From assembly GCF_001605725.1 (NCBI RefSeq), contig NZ_CP011530.1, forward strand, positions 868,001 through 932,000: a DNA stretch of 64,000 bases, read 5' to 3'. This DNA comes from Mycobacteroides immunogenum. GTDB taxonomy: Bacteria > Actinomycetota > Actinomycetes > Mycobacteriales > Mycobacteriaceae. The position numbers were made by a program, and so were the translations under genes. Under the pieces are notes generated by a model. That model had not been told where the DNA came from, made no database searches, and saw only the letters and a list, made by a program, of their open reading frames with translations. Below, piece after piece: positions 8,752 through 16,711 of the stretch (position 1 is its first letter; each line of letters opens with the position of its first letter).

Positions 8752-9672
8752 TCAGATACCGATGATTCCGGTGAAATTCCCGTCGACCTTCGCGAAGAGG
8801 CGTTCGCCGCTGCCGTCGAGGTTCACCGCGCGGATCTCGCCCGCCATATCGCTTACGTAGGCGACGCCCGCCGCCTTGTCCACTGCCAGGCCGATCGCTT
8901 CCGCGAAACCCGACGCGAGCACGGTAACCTCACCTCCCTGTTGCCCCGGGGCGGGAATCTGAGCCTTGTTCAAGGTATTTCCCAGAGGTGGGGCGCCGCG
9001 GTCGGTCCAATAGATCACTCCGGCCGCAAGGTCGAGTTCGATGTCGATCGGCTCGGGCAGCTGCGACCACAGCACCTCGATATCGCGGCTTGCCGGGGTG
9101 TGCCCGGCGGGAATCTGCAGGGAAGTCCGGAAGATTCGGCCATCGCCGCCCTTGGACGGACCCTTCTGGGTCCAGTACAACAAGCCGTTCTGTTCGTCGA
9201 CGGCTATTCCCACGCATTGATTGCGCACGACGTGGCGCTCGTCGTCGTCGAGCGCGACCAGCACCTCGTCGCGCAGATCACTGCCGTCCAGCCGCACGCT
9301 GCGGATTGCCGCGCCCTCGCGATCGGACCAGTACAGGCGGCCCAGTGACCATGCGGCCGAAAGCTGTTTTCCGGTAACAAAACTCCCCGGCGGCAGTAAG
9401 TAGGACCGCCCGCTGCCGTCGATGGCGGCTTGCTCGATGGAGCCGGTCTGGCCGTAGAAGTCGAGATTGTGCTCGGCGGGCGGTTCATCGGGGTTGACCA
9501 GTGTGGGCACGCCCATGTTCGTCCAATAAATGGTCTTCCGCGCGGGGTCGACGACAATCCCGTCGGGCAATTGGTCCAGGCCCGGTACAAGTTCGGTGTG
9601 CTCTTCCCCGGAAATGGGGAACTTCAGGATGGACCTTTTGATCTGGTTCAGGACCAGCAAGTATCGAAACAT
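8752..9672 (-). CDS. YWTD-type beta-propeller protein (SMP-30/LDLR-like)
   Basis: 306 residues with at least four YWTD-like blades: IYWTNMG, LYWSDREG, LYWTQKG and IYWTDRG, each followed by a D-G/x-I or R-x pattern characteristic of six-bladed propellers. There is no signal peptide, so it is probably cytoplasmic. ATG 9672 was chosen over an upstream in-frame start because it is preceded by AAGGAGAA at 9684-9677. It lies between two 3-hydroxyacyl-CoA-dehydrogenase-like genes and probably acts with them, perhaps as a lactonase-like hydrolase or binding protein; the propeller fold alone does not settle this. Confidence 0.78.
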   Translation of the reverse strand: MFRYLLVLNQIKRSILKFPISGEEHTELVPGLDQLPDGIVVDPARKTIYWTNMGVPTLVNPDEPPAEHNLDFYGQTGSIEQAAIDGSGRSYLLPPGSFVTGKQLSAAWSLGRLYWSDREGAAIRSVRLDGSDLRDEVLVALDDDERHVVRNQCVGIAVDEQNGLLYWTQKGPSKGGDGRIFRTSLQIPAGHTPASRDIEVLWSQLPEPIDIELDLAAGVIYWTDRGAPPLGNTLNKAQIPAPGQQGGEVTVLASGFAEAIGLAVDKAAGVAYVSDMAGEIRAVNLDGSGERLFAKVDGNFTGIIGI

Positions 9673-9700
9673 GTTGTTCTCCTTGTGGTGTAACACGTGG

Positions 9701-10594
9701 TTAGGCGTCGAGCTGGCGTAGTGCCGCCAAGACCGCCAGGGTGCGTTCGTTGCGCCGGGTGAGTAGCCGTTCGTAGTTCTCTTGTCCCGTACCGTAAGTG
9801 GCGTCGATGTCTTCGATGAGTTTCTCGATCACCTGCGGATCTGACGACGGGGTCCCTATCGTGATTTTTCCCACCTCGGCGCCGATTCCCTCGTAGAGGT
9901 GCCGTGCGCCCTCGGGGCCGCCGCCCAGCGTGTTTCCTTCGAACAGTCCCGTCGCGGCCCAGCGCAAGCCAAGTGAGTTCTGCAGCGCGGTATCGAGGTC
10001 CGCCACACTGACCACGCCCGATTCGACGAGATACTGGGCTTCGCGTGTCAGCGCTACCTGCAGCCGGTTGGCGACAAACCCGGGGATCTCCTTGCGGATC
10101 ACAATCGGCGCCCGGCCCAGTGCCCGGTACAGCTCGACAGCGGTCTTCAGCGTGGCATCACTTGTCTGTGCGCCCGGAACCACCTCCACGAGTGGCATCA
10201 GCTCGGGCGGATTGAACGGGTGGCCCACGATGACCCGGTCGCCGGCGCTGAGGCCGTCGGCGATGAGGGTCGCCCCGATCGAAGAACTCGAGGTGGCCAA
10301 GATGGCGTGCGCGGGGGCCGATTCCAGAATCTGGCCGAACAGTTCGTGTTTGATGGTCAGGCGCTCGGGGCCGTTCTCCTGGACCAGGTCGGCTTCCGCG
10401 ACCACATCGGCCAGCGTGTGGCTCGTGAATACATCGGGGTCGTCCGTGCCGAAGGCCGCTTCCACGATCGCTTCGAGATCGTCACGGGGGTCGGTTATCC
10501 CGACGCGCCACCCATGGTCGCGGGCCAGTCGTGCCCACGAGAGCCCGATGACTCCGGCGCCCACCACAGCCATGGTCCGCTGCCGATCGCTCAT
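9701..10594 (-). CDS. L-carnitine/L-gulonate dehydrogenase-like 3-hydroxyacyl dehydrogenase
   Basis: 297 residues. Rossmann motif VVGAGVIGLSWARLA (about 9-23), then QENGPERLTIKHELF, ATSSSSIGATL and GHPFNPPELMPLVEVVPG. The last motif, with its catalytic histidine, is the signature of the lambda-crystallin / carnitine 3-dehydrogenase branch of the superfamily. ATG 10594 is directly preceded by GGAGGAG, so an upstream in-frame start is rejected. It is the first gene of the three-gene operon divergent from a PucR-type regulator. Likely role: NAD-dependent oxidation of a free 3-hydroxy acid; the substrate is not known. Confidence 0.82.
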   Translation of the reverse strand: MSDRQRTMAVVGAGVIGLSWARLARDHGWRVGITDPRDDLEAIVEAAFGTDDPDVFTSHTLADVVAEADLVQENGPERLTIKHELFGQILESAPAHAILATSSSSIGATLIADGLSAGDRVIVGHPFNPPELMPLVEVVPGAQTSDATLKTAVELYRALGRAPIVIRKEIPGFVANRLQVALTREAQYLVESGVVSVADLDTALQNSLGLRWAATGLFEGNTLGGGPEGARHLYEGIGAEVGKITIGTPSSDPQVIEKLIEDIDATYGTGQENYERLLTRRNERTLAVLAALRQLDA

Positions 10595-10759
10595 TGTGTT
10601 ACTCCTCCTGTGTGGTGTCAGCAATGTCCGTTCCGGATCTCCTGCCCGATGGTGATGCTCGGCAGGCAGATGGTCACTCGCCGCGCTGCGAGGACACGTA
10701 CTGGCTATATGAACAACATATCGGCTTCTTTACCGCACGTCGATGGCATCAGAGCCAAT

Positions 10760-10793
10760 ATTGCCGTCTCGGCAATTGTTCAATTGAACAATT
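10760..10793. promoter_or_regulatory. two overlapping palindromes between divergent operon and PucR regulator
   Basis: A 20-bp perfect palindrome at 10774-10793 (half-site AATTGTTCAA) abuts and overlaps a second inverted repeat at 10760-10776, ATTGCCG-TCT-CGGCAAT. Both lie in the 231-bp gap between the dehydrogenase operon (start 10594) and the PucR-type gene (start 10826), 33-66 bp before the latter. They are the obvious candidate binding sites for that regulator. Nothing else recognisable is in the gap. Confidence 0.6.
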
Positions 10794-10825
10794 CAGTGTG
10801 AACAGAAAGCTGTACCCTGGCGACC

Positions 10826-12019
10826 GTGGGCGAGACATCTCCGGACAATGCGGGAGCAAATCTGAAAGCGATCGGCGGCCAGCTGCTCGGCCGGGTGGAC
10901 GAGCTCTGCGCCGAGCAGTGCCGGATCATTCGTGAACGCGTCGCCGTGTATCGAGATCCGGTGCTGGTCCCCGATGAGGATTTGTTCGCTGCCGGACGCG
11001 ACCAGATGGTGTACGTGTTGGAGGCAATGGGCTCGGGTACGCCCGATGCGAGTGTGGCGGGCCGGGTAGGCAGGCTGCGCGCGGAACAGGGTGTGCCCCT
11101 GGCGGACGTGATGTCGGCGTACCGGGCCGGCGGCCAGTTTCTGTGGGACCAACTTTCGCGGGCGATTGACGCGGCCGGGCTGTCGGGGCAGGAGCTGAGG
11201 GCCGCGGCATCGCAGGCGTGGCAGAACCATGACAGGTACACCGATGCCATGGCTGACGGATATCGCGAAGTCGTTGTCGAGCAGCTCATCCGCCGGGACC
11301 AGGAGCGTTCCGCGTTGGTGGGTGGGCTCATTGACGGCCGCTTTCCGGCGGGTGTAACCGCGTGGGACGCCGCGCACCTGCTGGGGCTCCCGGAGTCTGG
11401 ATGCTTCGTCGTGGTGGCTATCGATTCGGGGCCGCTCGACTACCGGGCGCTGCAGAGCGCGGAGAAGACGCTGCGCGATCACGGCTTCGCCTCCGCGTGG
11501 CGGGTTGAACCCGATATGCAGGTGGGCGTGGTTGCCCTCGTCGCGCGTTCGCGGCTCGAGGAGCTGGGCGAGGCTTTGCGTGGTCTTGGTGTGCGTCGAA
11601 TCGGCGTCAGCCCGGTGTATGACGGCTACCCGCCGCCGGGTTCGCCCCTCAACTACGCGAAGGCGGCCCTGCTCGCGGCCACCGAGGATGATCCGGTTGT
11701 GGCGTTCGATGCCAATCCCTATGCCGTTGCGGCGATTACCGATCCGCAGACCATGGAACGGTACCGGGACTTGGTATTGGGCGGCCTTGCCGAGATTGGC
11801 GCCGCAGACCGGCAATTGCTCGTGAGCACCTTTCAGCAGTGGGTGGTTTGCGATGGCTCCATTCCCGCGACGGCGGACGCCTTGTTCTGCCATCCGAACA
11901 CCGTGCGATACCGGCTGCGCAGGCTGAAGCAATTGACCGGGCGCGATATCGCCCGCCCCCGCGATATCGCTGAGCTTCATCTCGCCATCGAAGCCGATCT
12001 CAGGCTGAACGCCACCTAG
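10826..12019 (+). CDS. PucR/CdaR-type helix-turn-helix regulator
   Basis: 397 residues. The C-terminal HTH_30 motif reads TADALFCHPNTVRYRLRRLK (about 351-370), as in PucR, CdaR and related activators of catabolic genes. The middle part is a GGDEF-like/CdaR domain (about 165-290) and the N-terminal helical part (about 10-160) resembles the RsbT co-antagonist-like domain found in actinobacterial members. The start is GTG 10826 with no strong ribosome site. It is divergent from the dehydrogenase operon and presumably controls it through the palindromes at 10760-10793. Its stop shares the bases CTAG with the stop of the convergent gene. Confidence 0.85.
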   Translation: MGETSPDNAGANLKAIGGQLLGRVDELCAEQCRIIRERVAVYRDPVLVPDEDLFAAGRDQMVYVLEAMGSGTPDASVAGRVGRLRAEQGVPLADVMSAYRAGGQFLWDQLSRAIDAAGLSGQELRAAASQAWQNHDRYTDAMADGYREVVVEQLIRRDQERSALVGGLIDGRFPAGVTAWDAAHLLGLPESGCFVVVAIDSGPLDYRALQSAEKTLRDHGFASAWRVEPDMQVGVVALVARSRLEELGEALRGLGVRRIGVSPVYDGYPPPGSPLNYAKAALLAATEDDPVVAFDANPYAVAAITDPQTMERYRDLVLGGLAEIGAADRQLLVSTFQQWVVCDGSIPATADALFCHPNTVRYRLRRLKQLTGRDIARPRDIAELHLAIEADLRLNAT

Positions 12020-12873
12020 CCGCGGGGGAGAAGCGGCTCGACGCCCACGAGTGCGCAGCTCTTGGTATACAGATCATCTTGTGCCGCTAGGTTTCTCGTA
12101 TAGGGCCGGACTGGGCTTGGCCTTTGCGCGGCCAGGTATTCCCCGCTGCGCCCGTGGTACTCATCCGAGACCGCCATGTCCGCGATCAGCCTGCTGGGAC
12201 GATCCGTTGTGATGAGCGCCAACATCACCAAAGACCGCACGGGCTGCGGTATCTCGCGCCAGATGTCGGACTTGACGTTGCCGGGATGTAGCGCGTTCGA
12301 CGTGACTCCGCTGGGAAGACGGCGGGCGAGCGCATTGCTGAACATGAGGTTCCCCATTTTCGATTGCGCATATGCCGCGTAAGTGAAGTAGAAGCGCCTG
12401 CCATGCCAGGTCTTTTCGTTGATCCTTCCGGTGCTGTGCGCAACGGAAGCCAGGTGAATGACGCGGGCATCGCCGGTGCGCGCGGCCCGCAGTTGCGGGA
12501 GTAGCAGGTGTGTCAGCAGAAAGGGACCCAGATAGTTGGCACCCCACTGCAGTTCGAAGCCGTCCTCGGTGGTGGACTGGCGCATGGGAGACGCGCCCGC
12601 ATTGTTGATCAGCACGTCGATCTGAGGGTGCTGGGCGGAGAGTTCACCGGCGAAGCGCCGGATGTGCTCGAAGGAAGCCAGATCGAGCGACATGATGTCG
12701 ACCTGTGCTCCGGGCGTTTCGGCGAGGATCTGTTGCCGCGCCGATTGAGCTTTCTGCTGATTGCGGCAGCCCATGACGATGGAGTGCCCCTGTGCGGCCA
12801 GCCGCTGCGCGGAGGCCAGGCCGATTCCGGCGTTGGCGCCGGTGATGACCACCGTTCTCGGGTTGCTGGGCAT
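12016..12873 (-). CDS. short-chain dehydrogenase/reductase (retinol dehydrogenase-like)
   Basis: 285-residue SDR with TGANAGIGLA (cofactor glycine motif, 11-20), a C-R-N after beta-2 suggesting NADP preference, NNAG, LASVAHS (catalytic serine) and YAQSK (catalytic Tyr/Lys). The long insertion after the active site (NEKTWHGRRF) and WREIP tail resemble the retinol/protochlorophyllide dehydrogenase-like branch. ATG 12873 follows GAGGAG. It is probably cotranscribed with the upstream membrane protein gene, 39 bp away. The substrate is unknown. Confidence 0.88.
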   Translation of the reverse strand: MPSNPRTVVITGANAGIGLASAQRLAAQGHSIVMGCRNQQKAQSARQQILAETPGAQVDIMSLDLASFEHIRRFAGELSAQHPQIDVLINNAGASPMRQSTTEDGFELQWGANYLGPFLLTHLLLPQLRAARTGDARVIHLASVAHSTGRINEKTWHGRRFYFTYAAYAQSKMGNLMFSNALARRLPSGVTSNALHPGNVKSDIWREIPQPVRSLVMLALITTDRPSRLIADMAVSDEYHGRSGEYLAAQRPSPVRPYTRNLAAQDDLYTKSCALVGVEPLLPRG

Positions 12874-12912
12874 ACAGATCTCCTCGTTGAGACGTCCGGA
12901 CCAGGGGAAGCT

Positions 12913-13410
12913 TCACACGGTGGTGGTCGGTTGTCGACCGCTGGACTGCCACACCAGGCGCAGCGCATTCATCGCGGAGGCCGCAGCGACCGCGGCCAGC
13001 GCCAAGCGCATGAGGTTGAGTACGTTCCATCGCAGGGCCAGCTGATGCAACTCGTGGGGAGTTTCCCCGAGTGCGCCGAAGAACAGTGTCATGTTGAGCT
13101 TGGCGACGATGTAGCCGGACAAGGCGATGCCCGCGATCTGAGCTACTGCCGACAGCGCCAAGGACAGCTTCTCCGGGGCTCGCCACCGAGTCCGGAAGAA
13201 CCACACGAGCAGTGTGATCGCCGCGATCAAGGTAAGTGGCACGTAGTAGTACACCGGGTTTGTCACCTCGGTGAACTGCTGGAATGCCTTCAGTTGCTCC
13301 TTACTGTCGCCGGCGATGTTGGGTCCGATGACGATGGCCTCGTACAGATTTCCGAAGAACCACATCGCTGTCCCGAACACGGTGAAATACATCAGTATTC
13401 GACGGCCCAT
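12913..13410 (-). CDS. four-helix membrane protein, DUF1772-like
   Basis: 165 residues with four predicted membrane segments (about 6-30, 55-72, 82-102, 135-155). The N-terminal F-x-G-N-L-Y-E motif and the late R-W-N-V-L-N-L-x-R motif resemble DUF1772/anthrone-oxygenase-like proteins, but I am not certain of the family. The reading frame is open for 500 bases further upstream; ATG 13410, preceded by GGGAG, was chosen because the extension runs antisense through the next gene and looks nothing like protein. Same strand as, and 39 bp before, the SDR gene. Confidence 0.6.
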   Translation of the reverse strand: MGRRILMYFTVFGTAMWFFGNLYEAIVIGPNIAGDSKEQLKAFQQFTEVTNPVYYYVPLTLIAAITLLVWFFRTRWRAPEKLSLALSAVAQIAGIALSGYIVAKLNMTLFFGALGETPHELHQLALRWNVLNLMRLALAAVAAASAMNALRLVWQSSGRQPTTTV

Positions 13411-13513
13411 GGGCTCATACTCCCAAGGTTGTGGCCCGATACGGCCAAAAGTCGTCGAAATATGGCCAGCAGCGGGCTTTCGGCTGCGGTGCCACGCCCG
13501 ATACCGTCTGCGC

Positions 13514-13972
13514 GTGACCAAGGTATTGCTCTCGATCCACGTCTTGGCCGTGATTCTCGCGGTAGGGCCGATCGCCGTGGCGGCCAGCATGTTTCCGGCC
13601 TTCGCGCGCCGGGCCGCGGCCGACGGTGGTGCGGAGCTGGGGAGTCTGCGCACATTGCATCGGGTGTGCCGGGTGTACGCGGGTGTTGGGATTGCGGTGC
13701 CGATGTTCGGGCTGCCGCTGGCGGATCTGATGGGTGTGCTGGGTAGCCCCTGGCTGATCGCATCGCTACTGCTGACAGGTGTGGCAGCGGCCGTGCTGGT
13801 GTTCGTGGTGCTGCCGCGGCAGCGGCGCGTCGTGGCCCTGCTGGGTGATGGCGCGTCAGTCGATGCGCGGGTGTTCGCGCGGCTGGCGATGTTCACCGGC
13901 ATCTTCAACATGCTCTGGGCGGTGGTGACGGTACTGATGATCGTGCGCCCCGGTTCCAGTACGGGCGTGTAG
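13514..13972 (+). CDS. small four-helix membrane protein
   Basis: 152 residues from GTG 13514 (MTKVLLSIHVLAVILAVGP). Four hydrophobic segments at about 4-24, 57-75, 78-98 and 122-143; the first carries a conserved-looking histidine as in DUF2269/CopD-like small membrane proteins. The open frame extends upstream to 13271, but that part is antisense to the divergent membrane gene, so the GTG is preferred. No function can be assigned. The two divergent membrane-protein genes are separated by about 100 bp and may be functionally linked. Confidence 0.55.
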   Translation: MTKVLLSIHVLAVILAVGPIAVAASMFPAFARRAAADGGAELGSLRTLHRVCRVYAGVGIAVPMFGLPLADLMGVLGSPWLIASLLLTGVAAAVLVFVVLPRQRRVVALLGDGASVDARVFARLAMFTGIFNMLWAVVTVLMIVRPGSSTGV

Positions 13973-14005
13973 GCAACGGCCGAAATCCGCTAGCGCCCGC
14001 CACCA

Positions 14006-14929
14006 GTGGTCCTGTGCAATTGTCCGGTGGATACCGCGACCGCCGCTCCGGCCCGTAGCCGCTGGCTGCCCGTTCAGTTCGCGGCTCTTGCCCTGGTGTG
14101 GGGTGCGAGCTTCCTCTTCATCAAGGTTGGACTCGAAGGGTTGTCCGCGCTGCAGGTGGCTGCGGTGCGGCTGGATTTCGGCGCCCTCACTCTGATCTCT
14201 CTGATCGTGCTGCTGCGGTCTTCCGTGCCGCGCGGACTCACAGTGTGGGCTCATATCGCCGTCGTGTCGTTGACGTCGTGCGTCATACCCTTCGTGCTGT
14301 ATCCGTGGGCTGAGCAGAGCATCGACTCCGGTTTGGCAAGTATCTACAACGCCGCGACGCCGCTGATGACCACCTTGGTGACGCTTACTGCCTTGCGTGC
14401 CGAGCGGCCGAGCCGGATGCAACTGGCCGGACTGGGGTTGGGGTTCGGGGGAGTCTGCGTGGTGCTGGCCCCGTGGCAGCTGATAGGTCATGGCGGACCG
14501 TTGTTGGCTCAATTCGCCTGCTTAGGAGCAACTTTGAGCTATGGAATCGGTTTCGTGTACATGCGCAAGTACATCACGCCACTGGGCTTGCCCGCGCTGA
14601 CGGTAGCGGGCATCCAGGTAGGCTTGGGGGCGCTGTTGATGACCATCGTCGTGGCCGTTGTCGACCCGCACCGGATGGTCGTAACGCCCGCGGTGCTGCT
14701 GAGCATGTTGGCGCTCGGGGTCCTGGGTACGGGTTTGGCGTACATCTGGAACACCCAGATCATCAACGGATGGGGTGCCACCGCGGCGTCATCGGTCACC
14801 TACCTGACTCCGGTGATCGGAGTGCTGCTCGGGGCATTGCTGCTGGGCGAGCACATCGGTTGGCACGAGCCGCTGGGCGGGGCGATAGTGATCGCGGGAA
14901 TTGTGTTGAGCCGTAGGGGCAGTCGCTGA
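14006..14929 (+). CDS. EamA-family (DMT) transporter
   Basis: 307 residues with ten hydrophobic segments in two EamA repeats (about 15-140 and 160-300). Motifs LALVWGASFLFIKVGLEGLS and the second-repeat LTPVIGVLLGALLLGE are typical of drug/metabolite exporters of the RhaT/YdcZ type. The start is uncertain: GTG 14006 is given, but GTG 14027 is an equally good leaderless start and neither has a ribosome site. It ends 8 bp from the convergent AraC gene. The cargo is unknown. Confidence 0.85.
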   Translation: MVLCNCPVDTATAAPARSRWLPVQFAALALVWGASFLFIKVGLEGLSALQVAAVRLDFGALTLISLIVLLRSSVPRGLTVWAHIAVVSLTSCVIPFVLYPWAEQSIDSGLASIYNAATPLMTTLVTLTALRAERPSRMQLAGLGLGFGGVCVVLAPWQLIGHGGPLLAQFACLGATLSYGIGFVYMRKYITPLGLPALTVAGIQVGLGALLMTIVVAVVDPHRMVVTPAVLLSMLALGVLGTGLAYIWNTQIINGWGATAASSVTYLTPVIGVLLGALLLGEHIGWHEPLGGAIVIAGIVLSRRGSR

Positions 14930-14936
14930 GTCTGGG

Positions 14937-15854
14937 TCAACTAGGCCGCTGTAGGGCGCGCCAGCGCAACGGCGGTTCACCGAACCGGCGCTGGAAGGCA
15001 CGGCTGAACGCGGCATCGGAGGTGTATCCGACGGCCCGGCCGACCTGGCTCACCGCGTCGTTGGACGAGCGCAGCAAGTGGGCCGCGCGGTCGAGTCGCC
15101 GCTCGGCGATGTAGCCGGCGGGTGGCTGCCCCAAGAGCTCGGTGAATCTCTGCGCGAAGGCCGACCGCGATTGCCGGGCGTGTTGGGCGAGTTCGTTTAT
15201 GGACCAAGGATGTTCCAGGTTGTTGTGTATCGCGGTGAGTACCGGTGCCAGTCGTGGATCCATTGCGGCCGTCAGCCATCCGGGTTCGGTGTCATTGGAG
15301 CTTGACCATTCACGCAGTGCGTGGATGAACAGCAGATCCAGTATCCGCGAGATCATCACCCACGAACCGGGGCTGGGTGTGACGATCTCGGCCAGGATGA
15401 GCTGTAGGGAAAGCGGCAACCATTCGTGACCGGGCCGCGCGGCGTGGATGACGATGGCGGGCGGTAGCACCGAAAGCAGGGGGTCGGCGGCCGTTCTTTC
15501 CGCCGTAAATCTGCCGCTGACCCACCGCGCGGTCTCGGGCTTGCGGCTCTGCTCGCCGGCGCAGACGCGATGAGCCGTACCGCGCGCCAGCAGCACCATG
15601 TCACCGGCGGCAAGGGTGCGTACCGGGTCGCCGTCGATGTGCACACGTAGCCCAGGGGTCTCGGCGATGTGTAGCACGCGTTCGCTTGCCGGTACGGGGA
15701 TATCGAACGGCGGCGTGGCAGAGCAACGCGCCGCGGACTCACCGCGCAGCCGAATGGCGGACAAGATGCCGGAAAAGGCGTCGATATCCGGCGGTCCGGA
15801 GGACCAGCTGAGCGATTCTGGATGATCGGCAAAATAATCTGGACTACGGGTCAT
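14937..15854 (-). CDS. AraC-family regulator with cupin sensor domain
   Basis: 305 residues. The N-terminal half (about 20-180) is an AraC-binding cupin (DMVLLARGTAH), and the C-terminal 100 residues hold the double helix-turn-helix, including WSINELAQHARQSRSAFAQR and VSQVGRAVGYTSDAAFSRAF, ending R-F-G-E-P-P-L-R-W-R. The frame is open 24 codons further upstream, but ATG 15854 is the natural start of the cupin. It is divergent from the hydrolase gene at 15966 with an inverted repeat just before its start, so it most likely controls that gene and itself. Confidence 0.88.
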   Translation of the reverse strand: MTRSPDYFADHPESLSWSSGPPDIDAFSGILSAIRLRGESAARCSATPPFDIPVPASERVLHIAETPGLRVHIDGDPVRTLAAGDMVLLARGTAHRVCAGEQSRKPETARWVSGRFTAERTAADPLLSVLPPAIVIHAARPGHEWLPLSLQLILAEIVTPSPGSWVMISRILDLLFIHALREWSSSNDTEPGWLTAAMDPRLAPVLTAIHNNLEHPWSINELAQHARQSRSAFAQRFTELLGQPPAGYIAERRLDRAAHLLRSSNDAVSQVGRAVGYTSDAAFSRAFQRRFGEPPLRWRALQRPS

Positions 15855-15868
15855 ACCAGTTGCCTCAT

Positions 15869-15887
15869 CACCCAAATATGTTGGGTG
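15869..15887. promoter_or_regulatory. inverted repeat between AraC regulator and hydrolase
   Basis: CACCCAA-ATATG-TTGGGTG: 7-bp perfect arms with a 5-bp spacer, 15 bp upstream of the AraC-type gene start and 79 bp before the hydrolase start. A candidate operator in the divergent promoter; it could also fold as a small hairpin. Confidence 0.45.
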
Positions 15888-15965
15888 GGGCCCCTGGAAG
15901 TCAACAGTGCCGCCGTCCGTGGGCACCGCAGGGTGCAGTCATCCGACATCTACTGAGAGGAAGAT

Positions 15966-16658
15966 ATGTCCAGCAAACCGGCTATCGTTCTGGTGCACGG
16001 ATTCTGGGGTGGCGCCGCGCACTGGGGGAACGTGATCGTTGAGCTGCACCGGCGGGGCTTCGGGGATCTTCATGCGGTGGAGAACCCCTTGACGTCATTG
16101 GCCGATGACGCCGCGCGTACCCGGCAGATGGTCCAGCAGATCGACGGACCGGTGCTTCTTGTGGGCCACTCCTATGGCGGGGCGGTGATCACGGAGGCGG
16201 GCGACCTGCCGAATGTCGCGGGTCTGGTCTATGTGGCGGCGTTCGCGCCCGATGCGGGGGAGAGTCCCGGTCAGCTGACGGAGCAGCTGCCGCCCGCCGC
16301 TGCGGCCAACTTGGCTCCGGATAGTGACGGTTACCTATGGATCAAGCAGGACAAGTTCCGTGAGAGTTTCGCGCAGGATCTGTCCGAGGATGCCGCGCTT
16401 GTTATGGCTGTAACGCAAAAGGCGCCGCTGGCATCGACATTCGGCGATGCCATCACGGCGCCCGCATGGAAGGTCAAGCCCTCCTGGTACCAGGTGTCCA
16501 CGCAAGACCGGATGATCAACCCCGATAACGAACGCAAGATGGCGCAGCGGATCAACCCCCGCAAGACCATCGAACTGGACGCCAGCCACGCGTCATTGGC
16601 GTCTCAGCCGGTTGCCATCGCCGATCTGATCGTCGAGGCCGCCGGGGACCTCGCGTAG
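15966..16658 (+). CDS. alpha/beta hydrolase (EstA/pyrethroid-hydrolase-like)
   Basis: 230 residues. VLVHGFWGGAAHW supplies the oxyanion region (8-20), LLVGHSYGG carries the nucleophile serine (about 67-73), Asp is probably in STQDRMINP and the catalytic His in LDASHASLAS near the C-terminus. This is the compact group of esterases often divergent from AraC or TetR regulators in actinobacteria and proteobacteria. ATG 15966 is preceded by GAGAGGAA. The natural ester is unknown. Confidence 0.88.
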   Translation: MSSKPAIVLVHGFWGGAAHWGNVIVELHRRGFGDLHAVENPLTSLADDAARTRQMVQQIDGPVLLVGHSYGGAVITEAGDLPNVAGLVYVAAFAPDAGESPGQLTEQLPPAAAANLAPDSDGYLWIKQDKFRESFAQDLSEDAALVMAVTQKAPLASTFGDAITAPAWKVKPSWYQVSTQDRMINPDNERKMAQRINPRKTIELDASHASLASQPVAIADLIVEAAGDLA

Positions 16659-16711
16659 ATGAAGTTCCGTGGGGCGTCGGTGGTAGTTCGCCGGTGTCCC
16701 ACGGGACCGCG

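Noticed and set aside
13411..13911. Extension of the DUF1772-like frame upstream
   Set aside because: Low-complexity Ser/Thr/Arg sequence antisense to the gene at 13514; a good ribosome site precedes ATG 13410.
16692..16709. Bidirectional terminator between convergent hydrolase and MFS genes
   Set aside because: GTCCC-AC-GGGAC leaves a two-base loop and has no U-tract, so it is a weak palindrome rather than a usable hairpin.
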